From contig CM067541.1 in the NCBI GenBank assembly GCA_034509755.1, positions 2,282,001-2,346,000 of the forward strand: a stretch of 64,000 nucleotides of DNA, in the 5' to 3' direction. This DNA is from Anisodus tanguticus (lineage: Eukaryota > Streptophyta > Magnoliopsida > Solanales > Solanaceae). Under the pieces are notes generated by a model that had not been told where the DNA came from, did no database searches, and saw only the letters and a list, made by a program, of their open reading frames with translations. A program made the translations under genes and the position numbers. Positions within the stretch are counted from its first letter, which is position 1. Every line of letters starts with the position of its first letter. Below are positions 47,601 through 58,178 of the stretch, in pieces.

Positions 47601-48550
47601 ACACCACGGGCAACACCATCCAGTGATAATTAGAAAGAGTTAACATTTTGGAACCAGATCCCATTGCTTACACTGGATAGGGATTGGATCACATTGAACT
47701 TGGATGGAGGTCAGTCGGCAAGTGCAGTCCTATAGGCGGCAAGAAGGTGAATAACATTTTGACTTAGCAGTCCATCAAAGCATAATACAAAAATTAGCAG
47801 TAGCTCTGGGCTTAGAGCTTGACCTGCCATATCATTGTAAAATGTGAAAGAAAAAGAGGCTTGCTGGTGGGGGACAAGCAGACACAACCAAATAACAGTC
47901 TTAGTAAGTTCAATACTACTGGCCAACGAGAAATACCAAAATTAAGATGAGCACACATGCCTCACCAAGCTGACTAGAAACTACAATCCTAAAGTTTAAT
48001 GCATCAAAACTACAAACAGTTACAAAGCTTTAGTGAGCTGATAAGATACAACTAGAAACACCAAGGGCTTGTCTCCCAGTGATGCGATAAATCTACAGTT
48101 TTGACGCCATCCATTCAAGGGTAGGTGCTCAGAGCCTTTGTTCATATTTTCAACTTCTGCTAATCTGAAAAGGGGGAAAACCAGCATGCTTAGCATTTTG
48201 TCCACCATAGTTGTTTTATGAGTGCAGGAAGAACACACAGATTTATTGAAAGAGAAAAGAGAAATGAGAAACACACAAAAATTTAGACCACACCCAAGTG
48301 AGAATACAGTTGATTCATAAGGTATCTACTTCCAAACCACTGTGGATAGGCTAAAATATGAGAGAAAAGTTACAAAATGGAGGAATACAAGGCAAAGCGA
48401 TCTGTTCCTAATTGATATATAGCTGCTGCCTTCTTGAGTTATAGCCATCTTCCCCTAACATTGCAAAGAAATTCAACAAACTAATGCTTCAACATAGACG
48501 CCACAAATCTAGATGGTGACTATCAGATATCTAGCTATGATAACTATGTC
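47601..48550. other. Intergenic DNA, no gene recognised
   Basis: The open frames on either strand are short and match nothing. The stretch is less AT-rich than its surroundings and lies directly upstream of the long hairpin, so it could contain a noncoding transcription unit; there is no direct sign of one. Confidence 0.3.
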
Positions 48551-48711
48551 AAGGGTTCTTCCTAATTTTGGCAGGAGAAGGAAAGGAGATACATATCCAG
48601 TGACATCTTTTTCTTTTTTTTCTTCAATGTTACCAGTCTAAAAAACAAAAAGATTTGTCATTGGATATGTGTCTCCTTTCCTTCTCCTGCCAAAATTATG
48701 GAAGAACCCTC
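48551..48711. ncRNA. Long near-perfect hairpin, candidate MIRNA or siRNA precursor
   Basis: Left arm 48552-48617 starts AGGGTTCTTCC and contains TTTTGGCAGGAGAAGGAAAG; right arm about 48640-48710 is its reverse complement ending GGAAGAACCCT. Over about 65 paired bases I count one 1-nt bulge, one 2-nt bulge and very few other differences, two of which (T/C and G/A) become G-U pairs if transcribed. The loop is about 20-25 nt. There are no TA, TAA or 8-bp duplications at the arm ends and no transposon terminal motif. Strand of any transcript is unknown. The 20-22 nt segment around GGCAGGAGAAGGAAAGGAG would be the natural mature-miRNA region; I do not recognise it as a known miRNA. Confidence 0.5.
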
Positions 48712-49852
48712 GTGCTTGTCTGAGTAACAGCAGGACTAAGATTTTATCAAGTGTTGCAGTGTACTTTAATGAGCATCCATGTTAAAGGAAAATATCATCT
48801 AATCAAAACAGAACTTGAGAAACGGTTCAACTACTCCAAAGCCCTGGGGCAAACATGGCTTTGTTTCTTTTTTTGGATAAGGTAGAGGAAAAGCGTGGCA
48901 CAACAAATGCTTTTTGCATGAAATTGCTTTAGAATGAAAATATCACCTTTTACTTTAACGCAAAAATAGCAAAGAGAGTTCGAATATATTTTGTGTCCCC
49001 CGGACATGCCACGATTTGTGCTAGACTGCTTTCTTATCTATTTGGGGTATGACTCCAGTGCTGAAGAAGGTTGAACAGTTCAGGGTGCAACATCCGGCAG
49101 ATCATGTGGAGTTCATGAAAGGAGAGGAATAGGAAACGCTCCAAAGGACAAGCAGCCGCTCTTGCCTTTATTAAGTTTTCTTGTATTAGCTTTTTGAATA
49201 TATGGTGTAAGTCTACCATTTATCGAAAAAAGAAAAGGAAACAAGAACCCTGAAGCTCCTCAGAGCATCATCATGACACACAGTTCACAATACTTTCTTA
49301 GCACTCTTTTGTGAATAAAAAACCTTATTCCGAGAAAACAATTGCAACTAGAATGAATCCAAACATCTAATAAAAAACCTTATTCCGAGAAAACAATTGC
49401 AACTAGACTAAAACTTTTTAATTAACCTCAACTCCACCCCCTGTAGTCAATCACTAAACACACACCTAGAACTGAAACAGCCAGAGCAGTAATGACCATT
49501 TCATTTTAGACATTCCAAAAATAACCAATTCACAGTAACATCTTTCCAATAAGAACCTTTTACTAGAGACTATAGTTTCTAAGCCGACTACTGTATACTA
49601 AACTTTTGGCTTTAAAATATCATGTTACCTAAAAGTTCAAGATAATTAGCTGATGTTAAGGAATGGGAAACCTTCAGCAAAAACGATCATGCAGAAGGGT
49701 GGAAGGAAATTGTTTATGCAAAAACACAAATGAAAAACATCCAAAATACGAAGTATCTTGTTTATAAGTAAACTTCTCAAACCCATCCTTATCTCCCTTC
49801 CTTGGGGAAAAAGAATGAAAATTTAAAGAGAGAGAGAAGGTGGACATTCCAC
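48712..49852. other. Intergenic DNA between hairpin and hAT element
   Basis: Holds a 55-bp tandem duplication (annotated separately) and otherwise no recognised features. Confidence 0.35.
49314..49407. repeat. Tandem duplication, 39-bp identical core, 55-bp period
   Basis: The core starting AATAAAAAACCTTATTCCGA and ending TTGCAACTAGA occurs at 49314-49352 and again at 49369-49407 with no differences, so the duplication is recent. Confidence 0.9.
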
Positions 49853-50060
49853 TAAGGCTGGCCAACGGGGCGGGGCGGCCCGGTCCCAACCCAACCCCGC
49901 CCCGGTCGTGCCCCTACCCCGCTTAAAAAATAAAATATACCGGTAACGGGATTCGAACCGGGACGGGACCTGGGCTCGTCCCGCCCCAGTCCCGATAGAC
50001 CCGTCCGGCCCCGATCCCACCCCTTGTCCCGCCCGAAACCTCCCCTTTGCACAAAATAAT

Positions 50061-50102
50061 CGTTGCACAACGGCCATTTTATATTTTGGCCGTTGTGCAA
50101 CG
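50061..50102. repeat. Perfect 16-bp hairpin in the hAT subterminal region
   Basis: CGTTGCACAACGGCCA (50061-50076) and its exact reverse complement (50087-50102) flank a 10-nt AT-rich loop. Could be a transposase or host-protein site or stabilise the element end; function unknown. Confidence 0.85.
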
Positions 50103-50488
50103 GCCATTTTTGGCCTCCCCCTCCCCCAACCCCCTTAATATTTACACTTTAACCCCTAAGTTATTATATTTACACTTTAACCCAATTTCCCAACTATAAA
50201 TACCTCATTTTCTCTTCCTCTTTCTCATAAATCTTTCTACAATCTCTCAATCTATCTCTCTACATTGTCTACTAAATATTCAATTTTATTTATTCATGTG
50301 ACAGTGAAGTTGGCAACTAGCTTGAGGATCATCCATCGAGTAAAGTTTCAATTTTCAACCTCTTGATTACACGTCAACATTACGTCAGCGTTTGGTAGAT
50401 TCGTTCATTCATTAAATTATTATTGTTTCTTTATTTTAACTAGCACACTTAATTTCTTTATCTTTAATAATTTATTAGCATAATTGAA

Positions 50489-51660
50489 ATGGAAGGATTT
50501 AGAGGTATGTTTAAGGATAAGGGTAAGGGTCAGGCTTCTTCTAGTAGGGGTAACAAGGGCATGGTTACTTCTTCTAGTCATCCTATTCCTAGACAGGATG
50601 ATTTGGTTGATACTGAATTTTTTTCCGAAATACCATTAGATTTAGACGAAGAGATATTTTCTGAAACTCAACAAGACTTTAATTTAGAAAATAATCTAGA
50701 TGACACGCCCACTAATCTAGATGACACAGCGACTAATCTAGATGATACACCCACTAGTGCATCTCCAACTGGAACGCCTCCTATTCCCCCTAGTATGAGA
50801 CGATGCCCAACAAAACGAAAATTAAAATCAAATGTATGGATTTTTTTTTATAGGACGAAGAGAATTAAGTAGTTAGATGTCAAATTTGTAAAAATGTTTT
50901 TAAATTTAAAATGGGAAAAGATCAGGATGGGACGGGAGGTTTATTGAGACAAGTACAAAACTTTCACCAAGCTAGGTGGGCCCAATACCTGGCTGAAAAA
51001 TCGGGTGCGCCAATGCCCTCTTAGTCGGGACAAGGTTCACATACTGTCCCGGGCCAAGTACAGGGTCAAATTAACCCTATGACGGGGGGAATTGTAGGCC
51101 TAAATACGATAAACATTGAGATAGGAAAGCAATAGCAAAATTAGTTGTTGTGGAGGGTTTGCCTTTTTCATTTCCTTCCTCTCCTGATTTTATTCATTAC
51201 ATTAGAGATATGTGTAATCTCATTTTTAACAGTTTTCCTAGATCAACTGTTAGGAGAGACGTTTTTAAATTTGCACATGAATATGAACAATATTTACGTT
51301 ATTCATTATATCATTTTCCTGGCAAAGCATCTATCACGTCTGATATAGGCCGCAGTACTAACTGCCATGATTAGTTAACTGTAACATGTCATTGTATAGA
51401 TTATAAATAGTTTATGCAAAAACGTATTTTAGCATATAGATATATTGATGATAGGCACACCGGAAATTTTATTGCAGAAAATATTCATCAAGTTTGCGAT
51501 TATTATGGTATAACTGACAAAATAATGACTGTTATTGTAGAAAATATTCATCAAGTTGTACGTATATATGTGTATATAATGCTATGGAGCCACACACGGA
51601 CTCATAATATCATAATATTACATGTATGCATGTGTAAGAATCATAAAAAGACATTTTGAA
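50489..51660 (+). pseudogene. hAT transposase (BED zinc finger), broken
   Basis: From the ATG at 50489 an acidic, Ser/Thr-rich N-terminus has three copies of a 21-bp repeat encoding NLDDT(P/A)T (about 50693-50756). It then reads KRKLKSNVWIFF, changes frame near 50845, and continues RCQICKNVFKFKMGKDQDGT, GGLLRQVQNFHQARWAQYLA, which is a BED zinc finger with the C-x2-C pair and distal His (an expected His in the LLRHV position reads Gln). After further stops the N-terminal RNase H-like region follows: EGLPFSFPSSPDFIHYIRDM, RRDVFKFAHEYEQYL, ITSDIGRSTNCHD, LTVTCHCID, MQKRILAYRYIDDRHTGNFI and HQVCDYYGITDKIM. The C-terminal hAT dimerisation domain is missing. Confidence 0.85.
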
Positions 51661-53166
51661 CTTATCGGAGTGACGTAAGGTTGTTATACCTCCGATTATC
51701 GTTATGAATCTAACATCATCATCATACAACTCATTAGAAGCCAAAGGTTAATGCAATACAGATCAGAAATACATCATGGAAGACAATGAACATAAGCTTC
51801 TAAAACTACTAAGAATAGAGTCGTTTATGAATATCGTTCGTTTATGTTTCGTTCATTTGGAATCATGCCAAAAGAAGGAATGAAGGTGCCTTAACATACC
51901 TTAGCCTTCTTGTTTCCACAATACAACTTAAGCAGCGCATAACACACTTCAATCTACACAACAAGTGCACAAACGTCACTAACGAAACTACCAGTTAACG
52001 CGACGAGCAACAAGCTCGGTTTGGAACCAACTTTAAACCCTTCTACCCCTCCTATGTCTTTACTCCACCACAACAACAACCATATTTAGATGATTTCCAC
52101 TTGGAAGCCTTAAATGAGGCATGCCTTACTCAAGATAACCTGATTAAGAGGAACTTCTAGTTACCCAACAGATGCTACATGTGCCAAAGGAAGCTGAAAG
52201 TACATGGTATTTGTATTGACAGCCAAGTGGCTATGGATATTTAGAGTATGTTCGTGTGTATGTTTGATCTCAAATGGGTCACTCCTACACGGTGAAGTAT
52301 GCTTATGAGAGCTGGAGTTAGTGAAGAGTTGATAAAGCCATCAAGAAAATCTGGGCAACGCTTCCTGCTTGTATATTTAGGTGTTATTTGGACAGAGAAA
52401 CAACAAAAATATTTTGATGGAAGCTCAACTTCATTAGGCTCTTAAAAAGCTAGGTGCATTGCTATTTTGTACTGTTGGTCTAGAATGCACCCTGTTCACA
52501 ATGTTGATCAATTTTTAGATTACATTAGCTCTTTAGAACTGGCTTAGTCAGTTATGTATAGAAGCCAGCTGGAAATTTTTTGTCAGCTTAAATGCCATAT
52601 CATGTACTCTTAGCATCTTCTGGATGCCTTCAATTGAACCCATTTACTTCAACAATAAAAAAATAAACTGCCTTCCTTCTTACTTACCCAGACTGAGTCA
52701 AATCTGACACAGACACACACCTGTGCACTAGTGTCATTTTGTATTGACACCACAAAGCAGAATATTAGGGTAACACGGCATAAGGCCCTTCACAAAATTA
52801 ACATAACAGGCCTAACAGCCAAATTAAAAGGAAAACAAGTCGACTTGAAGATCAGTTGTACAAACTAAACACGTGTAAGTCATAATAATCGGATTTTTCT
52901 GAAAAAAGAAAGTATGATACTTTAAATATTCACCAATTTACTTAAAATGTTCAGATGACCTCAAAATATTCACCAATTTACTTAAACTACATTAACATGA
53001 CTTCACATATTCACCAACTTATTTCACAACGTTCACATGATAATCACAATTCGCGTGTTATAAAGAAAAAAATGAGCAGTTACAATGAGAATTCAACTTT
53101 TGAGAGAGCAAACCTAACCTGATCTGGTGGGATATGTGACTACGAAACTCCTTTTGCGTCATCAGA
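51661..53166. other. Intergenic DNA 3' of the SUVH gene
   Basis: Includes the probable 3' UTR of the SUVH gene at its right end. A plus-strand stretch at about 52335-52470 reads KAIKKIWATLPACIFRCYLD and looks faintly like the C-terminal tail of a LINE reverse transcriptase; this is weak. Around 52915-53040 the phrase TATTCACCAA(T/C)TTA recurs three times at roughly 50-bp spacing. Confidence 0.35.
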
Positions 53167-55149
53167 CTAGTAAAAATACCTTCTACAGTTCAACGAGCCA
53201 CATAAGCACTGTTTTCTCCTATGATCTGCTTTGTCAATACCATAATCATAGGTCAATTCTTGCATGGGAGGAATGTGTCTAATGGAAAAAAAGGCGATAT
53301 GGTAGTATGCCTCATTGTTACTTTCTCGTACAACAAGCTTCCAGTATACATTAGGTGAACAACTATGGTTCATAAAACGAGCAACATTACCACCATTTTT
53401 GGCACTTATTATAAGGGGAAAAGGGACTTTCCAAGACTCGTCATTATAATCAGGTATGCCTTCCAGTGATTCATATATATGGGTTGCATCAAAAATGTAA
53501 TTGTTGCCACTGTCATTACCAACGTCAGTTACTTCTCCAGCATATTCACAAATAAAACTACCTCCACGTATAGGATCCCGAGACCTGAGTCCCCAACCTC
53601 TATTTTTTGTTTTAAAGACTTCCAAACGAACTCTAGGACCCCCTTGGGACATTCGATTTCGGCAATTAGGAGGGCATAAACAGGCTGAATAACACTCATG
53701 TATCGAGGTTTTGTAACTCATAAGAACTCCAAGTGAACTATAAGGCAGAAAGCCTCCATTCCTCTGAATACAAGGGCAATTAGAGTCACCAGGTTGGCAC
53801 CCACCAACGCAGTGACAACCCGGGGAGGGTCTAGGCATTAAGAAAGGTTTTGAATACTTCAGACTAGGAATATATGTGAAATAGGCAGGTCCTTTCTCGT
53901 CATCAACATCATTAACAAGACAAACTGGTTGACTCTCCGCACCAGATGTTAAGTCTGGTAGGATGACTCCAACACGTGACGCCACACCATCCTTCCATTG
54001 CTGAATTGTCTTCCATACTTTGAATGCCTCAGGCTGCCCAGGTACTCTCAGAAGTTTGTACTTGAATACATTGCAGTCCAACTTGGTTTTCTCTACCCAT
54101 GATTCCCGAATCTTATAAAGTCCGTCATAAATATAGATCTTACCAGTTGGATTTGCGACATCCCTAACGCCCCTAATTACTCTTACCACATTGCCGCGAT
54201 GCAAACTCTTTTCCAAAGCAAGATTACCCCCCTCAAGTTTCTGATCAAACATTTTCCCATCCTTCCTTTGAACCCCACCCTGGCCAGTGTAAACTAACAA
54301 ATCTCCATCACCTCCACCTCCATCATCGTCATATCCTCCCGCAGACACTATGCTAACCGCAAGAGGTTCTTGATCAATTGTTAGTTTGGAACTAATATAA
54401 TCGATCCCAGACATACTTGGTGAATGCAAGCCCACTAGGCATAATTCCATCCTGAAAAAGAATATGTCACCAACTTCAATCCCAGATACATTACCAATCC
54501 TCTTTGTTTGGTTTGTACGAACTTCCTTCTTCCTCATCAGATTAGAAGCTATTAAATCTGGCCTTGTACCAGAACCTGACCCATTCCTCGACTCGTCAAT
54601 TTGAGTCATCCTTCTTCTGAACAAATCAAAAACCAATAGTATCCTCCTTACTACCTCCTTGTCACCATCAGCTTTCTTGACCTGATCCAAGTCAACAAGT
54701 TTAAACGACGCGATCAGCTGGTTTAACAGAGGTTCAACATCCACCACTTCCATAGGCTTATTCAGTTTTTTCTTTTTTCTTCCAGTACTAGAGTCTTGTA
54801 CATCATTAACATCCACACCATCTGCTCCAACACTTCTGCCAGGCCGAACCCCAGTTGGAGTTTGTTGACTAGTAGTTTCATTTACCGCTAAGCGGTCTGC
54901 TCCAACACATCTGCCAGGCAGAACTCTACTTGGAATTTGTTGTTGAGTAGTTTCATTTGGAGCAACAAAAGGGAAAAATGAAGAAACCCCAGTAGGGAAG
55001 GGACCAGTGGGAGAAACACACACAAAAGGTGAGGGTTGTGGAGTTGAAACAGATGACATGTCACTTGGGGATGTAAATACTGGGGAAAGACATCTCAAAG
55101 GCTTCACATCCAAAACCCTAGTTTTATCAATACTTGAAGGAGGATTCAT
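53167..55149 (-). CDS. SUVH: SUVH-type histone H3 lysine-9 methyltransferase (SRA-SET), single exon
   Basis: Nuclear enzymes of this family bind methylated DNA through an SRA (YDG) domain and methylate H3K9, supporting heterochromatin and transposon silencing; some SUVH1/3-type members instead read methyl-DNA to promote transcription. The protein has 660 residues with no intron, typical of the family. In order: Pro/Ser-rich N-terminus containing DKTRVLDVKPLRCLSPVF; a KKKKLNK basic patch (about 125); the SRA domain (about 220-370) with EVGDIFFFRMELCLVGLH, GGYDDDGGGGDGDLLVYTGQ and IYIYDGLYKI; the pre-SET cysteine cluster (CHCVGGCQPGDSNCPCIQ...CYSACLCPPNC); the SET domain (about 505-635) with NRGWGLRS, NHSCSPNVYW and LTYDYG; and post-SET CLCGSLNC. 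All key motifs are intact. I chose the ATG at 55149 over the in-frame one at 55176 because MNPPSSIDKTRVLD aligns with the usual family start. The N-terminus has a tandem repeat of about 25 residues around GRCVGAD / GRSVGAD. The layout resembles SUVH1/3-type proteins and tobacco NtSET1. Confidence 0.95.
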   Translation of the reverse strand: MNPPSSIDKTRVLDVKPLRCLSPVFTSPSDMSSVSTPQPSPFVCVSPTGPFPTGVSSFFPFVAPNETTQQQIPSRVLPGRCVGADRLAVNETTSQQTPTGVRPGRSVGADGVDVNDVQDSSTGRKKKKLNKPMEVVDVEPLLNQLIASFKLVDLDQVKKADGDKEVVRRILLVFDLFRRRMTQIDESRNGSGSGTRPDLIASNLMRKKEVRTNQTKRIGNVSGIEVGDIFFFRMELCLVGLHSPSMSGIDYISSKLTIDQEPLAVSIVSAGGYDDDGGGGDGDLLVYTGQGGVQRKDGKMFDQKLEGGNLALEKSLHRGNVVRVIRGVRDVANPTGKIYIYDGLYKIRESWVEKTKLDCNVFKYKLLRVPGQPEAFKVWKTIQQWKDGVASRVGVILPDLTSGAESQPVCLVNDVDDEKGPAYFTYIPSLKYSKPFLMPRPSPGCHCVGGCQPGDSNCPCIQRNGGFLPYSSLGVLMSYKTSIHECYSACLCPPNCRNRMSQGGPRVRLEVFKTKNRGWGLRSRDPIRGGSFICEYAGEVTDVGNDSGNNYIFDATHIYESLEGIPDYNDESWKVPFPLIISAKNGGNVARFMNHSCSPNVYWKLVVRESNNEAYYHIAFFSIRHIPPMQELTYDYGIDKADHRRKQCLCGSLNCRRYFY

Positions 55150-55839
55150 TATCAATTCAACACAAAAATCATACACACATCACACAAAATTGCATAACTT
55201 CAGACCACCTCTGAAATCCCCTTTTCAATCATTCAAATTTCAGACCAAGTTGGGCTAAAGCTAAACTAATAACAAACATACAGCAAATATTTATTGTAAA
55301 CCTTCTCAGATCTCCAAGGATGCAATTTCTTCACCTCAATTAATATTAAAACAAGTGTCCACTTAGTACAAAATAACAACAACAAAAAAAATTAAAGAGA
55401 TTTCAATATTACACCCTCTAACTAAAATATCTCAAATTAAATAGATATTGCGATTTGATTACCTAACATTTAATAAGGGAAAATCTAGGGGGGGAAAATT
55501 CTTTTGATTCGGAATATGTACACTCTTTTTGTCTCAAAAAATAAAGTCTAAGCGGTCATTCTTTTTTATTCAAAGGGAGTAATATGTAAATTTAAATCAA
55601 GGATAATTTAGTCAAAATATTTATTTTTTTTATAGAAATTAGTATTTTCTTATCGGTTACGATAGTCGTTACCCATGGTTTCATAATATATAGTATTGTA
55701 TTGCATTGTATTGTACTAAATTAATTAATATAATGACAGTTCTTTGAGCCGGCTTTATCTGATATTGAATAAATTATAGAATTGTATTGATGTTGATAGG
55801 TGGATTGTTGCAAAAATAACCAATATGGCAGTAATTTTG
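55150..55839. other. 5' flank of the SUVH gene
   Basis: AT-rich. A 5' UTR, possibly with an intron as in relatives, is expected here but cannot be defined from sequence alone. A Stowaway-like end-like string (CTCTTTTTGTCTCAAAAAAT, about 55512) occurs without a clean partner. Confidence 0.4.
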
Positions 55840-56120
55840 CAAAAAATAAACCTTATGAGGTCGGTATCTACCCAGAAATTATTAAAAGCCGACCTCATCA
55901 TATCGATAATTTTAATTGAATTTTCCAGATTTTCTTACTACTGACCTCAGTAATGAACAAAAAAAAAATTAATTAAGGTCGAAATCTTGTTAATTATTAT
56001 TATAAAATAAAATTCATTTAATTTACCGACCTCATATGGCCGGTTAAATTTTCAACCAACCATTTTCCAACCCGAGCTTGAGGTCGATTTTGGGTCGAAA
56101 AAACTGATTTTTTTAGTAGT
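55840..56120. mobile_element. CACTA-like element end
   Basis: AGTAGTG at 56114-56120 read on the minus strand gives CACTACTAAAAAAATCAG. The preceding 270 bp contain four or more copies of TGAGGTCG / CGACCTCA in both orientations, as in CACTA subterminal arrays. The opposite end was not found. Confidence 0.5.
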
Positions 56121-56144
56121 GTTATGAATTGCGGATATGGATGT

Positions 56145-57725
56145 AACAAGTTTCGAGAGGTTCAGGAGTTCTATGAGATTATTGAGCTTGGACTAGAAGT
56201 CTTAAGTTAAGTGAGTTGACCAAAGTCAACATTTTTGAGTTAAAAAGCTTAGATTCATAATTGTAAGGTTTCATAGGTTTGTATGATGATTCTGGACTTA
56301 TGAATATGTTCAGATTGAAATTCAAGGGGCTTGAAGGTGAGTCGAAACAATTGGAACTTATTTTGCGACGACAGATTTTCTAGTCAATGACTTATTTACT
56401 CTTATATTTTATTTACTCTTATATTTTGGTCCCATTTACTCTTATATTTTATTTGTATCATTATTTTATATATAAATTTTGGTCCTCTCTATCCATCTAT
56501 GGCTAACCAAAAAAAATGGACATTCTGACCTAAACCAATAGCAATTTTTTGCAGTCACTTCCGATCTACTGCGGCTGTAACACTGTCGCCACTACCAATG
56601 GTTTCATTTATATTCCTTAGATTTCTTCCAACAGAAAGAGAAAACCCGGCAAAATAACATTGAATCTCAAACTAAAATCAAACGCTACTTCATATTCAAG
56701 CATGCACATAAATAGAAATAAAAAAATAATCTTAAAAATAGAAATTCAGATGAAATAATTTATTGACTGACTTTTGCAATTGAATTACATCGGAAAGATG
56801 CTCCGCCGGAGAATTGATTGCTTAAGAGAAGGTCCAAATTCAATTATCTAATGCCTCTTATTTCTTTTCGGCTGCTGTCATTATTTTCCGATGAGTTAAA
56901 CAAAAAATACATATGGTCGTGAGCAATAGAGAATGATAATATAGGAAAGTTGACGAGGAGAAAGAGGAAACGTCATTCACCTAATTAAAGTTTATAAATC
57001 TCAAGACATCTTCTCCGTAATTCAAGAAAATTATAGTCACCATAATAAAAGAATAGTAAAGCATTCTAAGTTAGCAAAGAATGAAAAATTCTTCTAATTG
57101 TATGGAAAAAAGAGAGATATTATAGATTTTTTAAAAATCGAAAAATCAAATCAAACCAAATCGAAACCGACAACAATCAAACCGATAAATATGCATTACA
57201 TTTGGTTTGGTTTGATTTTATTAATTGAAAAAATGATTAAGTTAATTTTAGTTTTAACTTAAAACCGATCCAAACTGAATCATGAACACCCTAGCCTAAA
57301 ATGTTGCATAACCAGCATTAATACATTGTCCGGATACATAATACATTCTTCCTCAACTACTCATCATTAATGTCAACTAAAATATGCGTTGGGAAGTTTA
57401 ATTTGCAAAAAGTTCAAAATCATTTTAACAAAAGTAAAGAAATAAAAAGAAGACATAATACATATATAGACATCTTAACTTGGCTTCGACATGCAACTAA
57501 TTAAATACTCAAACTTTGAGAATGCACATCTAAGACACCTCAACTCATCTTCATTGTGTCTCGTGGACACCCGACACTGACTTGATACATAAATTTTGAA
57601 TGTGTCTAGATGATCATTTTATAAGTTGGAGTGTTCAATGGACACAATGAAGACGAAGTTGAGGTGTCTAGATGTGCATTCTCAAAGTTGGAGTGTTAAG
57701 GTGTCCGTTGAGGCGAATTTAAAGT
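56145..57725 (+). repeat. Dispersed repeat, copy 2 of a collinear pair
   Basis: Same two blocks as at 46560-47600, in the same order and orientation (block I about 56145-56400; block II about 57296-57725). The spacer here is about 500 bp longer and includes an AT-rich stretch ending in CATGAACACCCTAG (57282-57295), the reverse of a hAT-like end, with TTGGTTTGGTTTGATTTTAT subterminal words. Block II contains a fold-back in which GAATGCACATCTA and GACACCTCAACT recur inverted as AGTTGAGGTGTC and TAGATGTGCATTC (57515-57690). Confidence 0.7.
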
Positions 57726-57778
57726 GTCTATCCACGTATTCTACCTAAAAAGAAACCCAATCTTTTTGCCAACTTGAA

Positions 57779-58178
57779 CTAACGATTGAGACGGCTACAA
57801 TTTCGTCGAATTTCACCATTGCCAAAATAATCAAGAATATTGACAAGCTTGACCATGGATGCAGCAAATTGATGTTCAAAGACAGCAGCATGGGAACCCA
57901 AGGCAGTGACAATAGGTGCAGTTCTTTGGTCAGAGTATTAACAATTGGTCAGTCGACAAAAGTCCCATTCCCTTTTGGAGATTTTTGTAGTATTGAACAT
58001 CAAATGTCTTAGGGGAAACAGCATCAAGTTGCATATATTGAGATGACCATCTGCATTTTCTCCTCAAGTAGTTGAGGTAACTAGGATTGATTCTTGAATC
58101 TGCTTTGCGAGTTTCATTGTAGTTGTATAACCTGAATTGCATAGATTCACATGTGGCTCTTCCAATTGTGTGCTCTCC
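57779..58178 (-). pseudogene. Class III peroxidase, last exon only, frameshifted
   Basis: Class III peroxidases are secreted haem enzymes of the cell wall. A splice acceptor (TGTAG) precedes GEHTIGRATCESMQFRLYNY, the region of the distal/proximal haem ligand His motif (usually GAHTIG; Ala is Glu here). It continues PSYLNYLRRKCRWSSQYMQL, SPKTFDVQYYKNLQKGMGLL and STDQLL. One extra base near 57933 shifts the frame; in the next frame SDQRTAPIVTALGSHAAVFE, FAASMVKLVNI and IRRNCSRLN follow to a stop at 57779. No upstream exons were recognised in the window (to 64000), so this is an orphan fragment. Confidence 0.9.

Larger units (their letters stand above)
49853..51660 (+). mobile_element. Ac-like hAT transposon, 3'-truncated
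   Basis: TAAGGCTGGCCAACGGGGC at 49853 looks like a hAT terminal repeat, followed by a GC-rich subterminal region (49860-50045) with many CCCCGCCC/CGGGAC words in both orientations, which is typical of such elements. The preceding CATTCCAC could be the 8-bp target copy. Then come a leader and the transposase remnant from 50489. No inverted copy of the end was found downstream, so the 3' half is deleted. Confidence 0.7.

Noticed and set aside
52335..52470. Possible LINE reverse transcriptase tail
   Set aside because: The resemblance is short and broken by stops; not enough for a feature.
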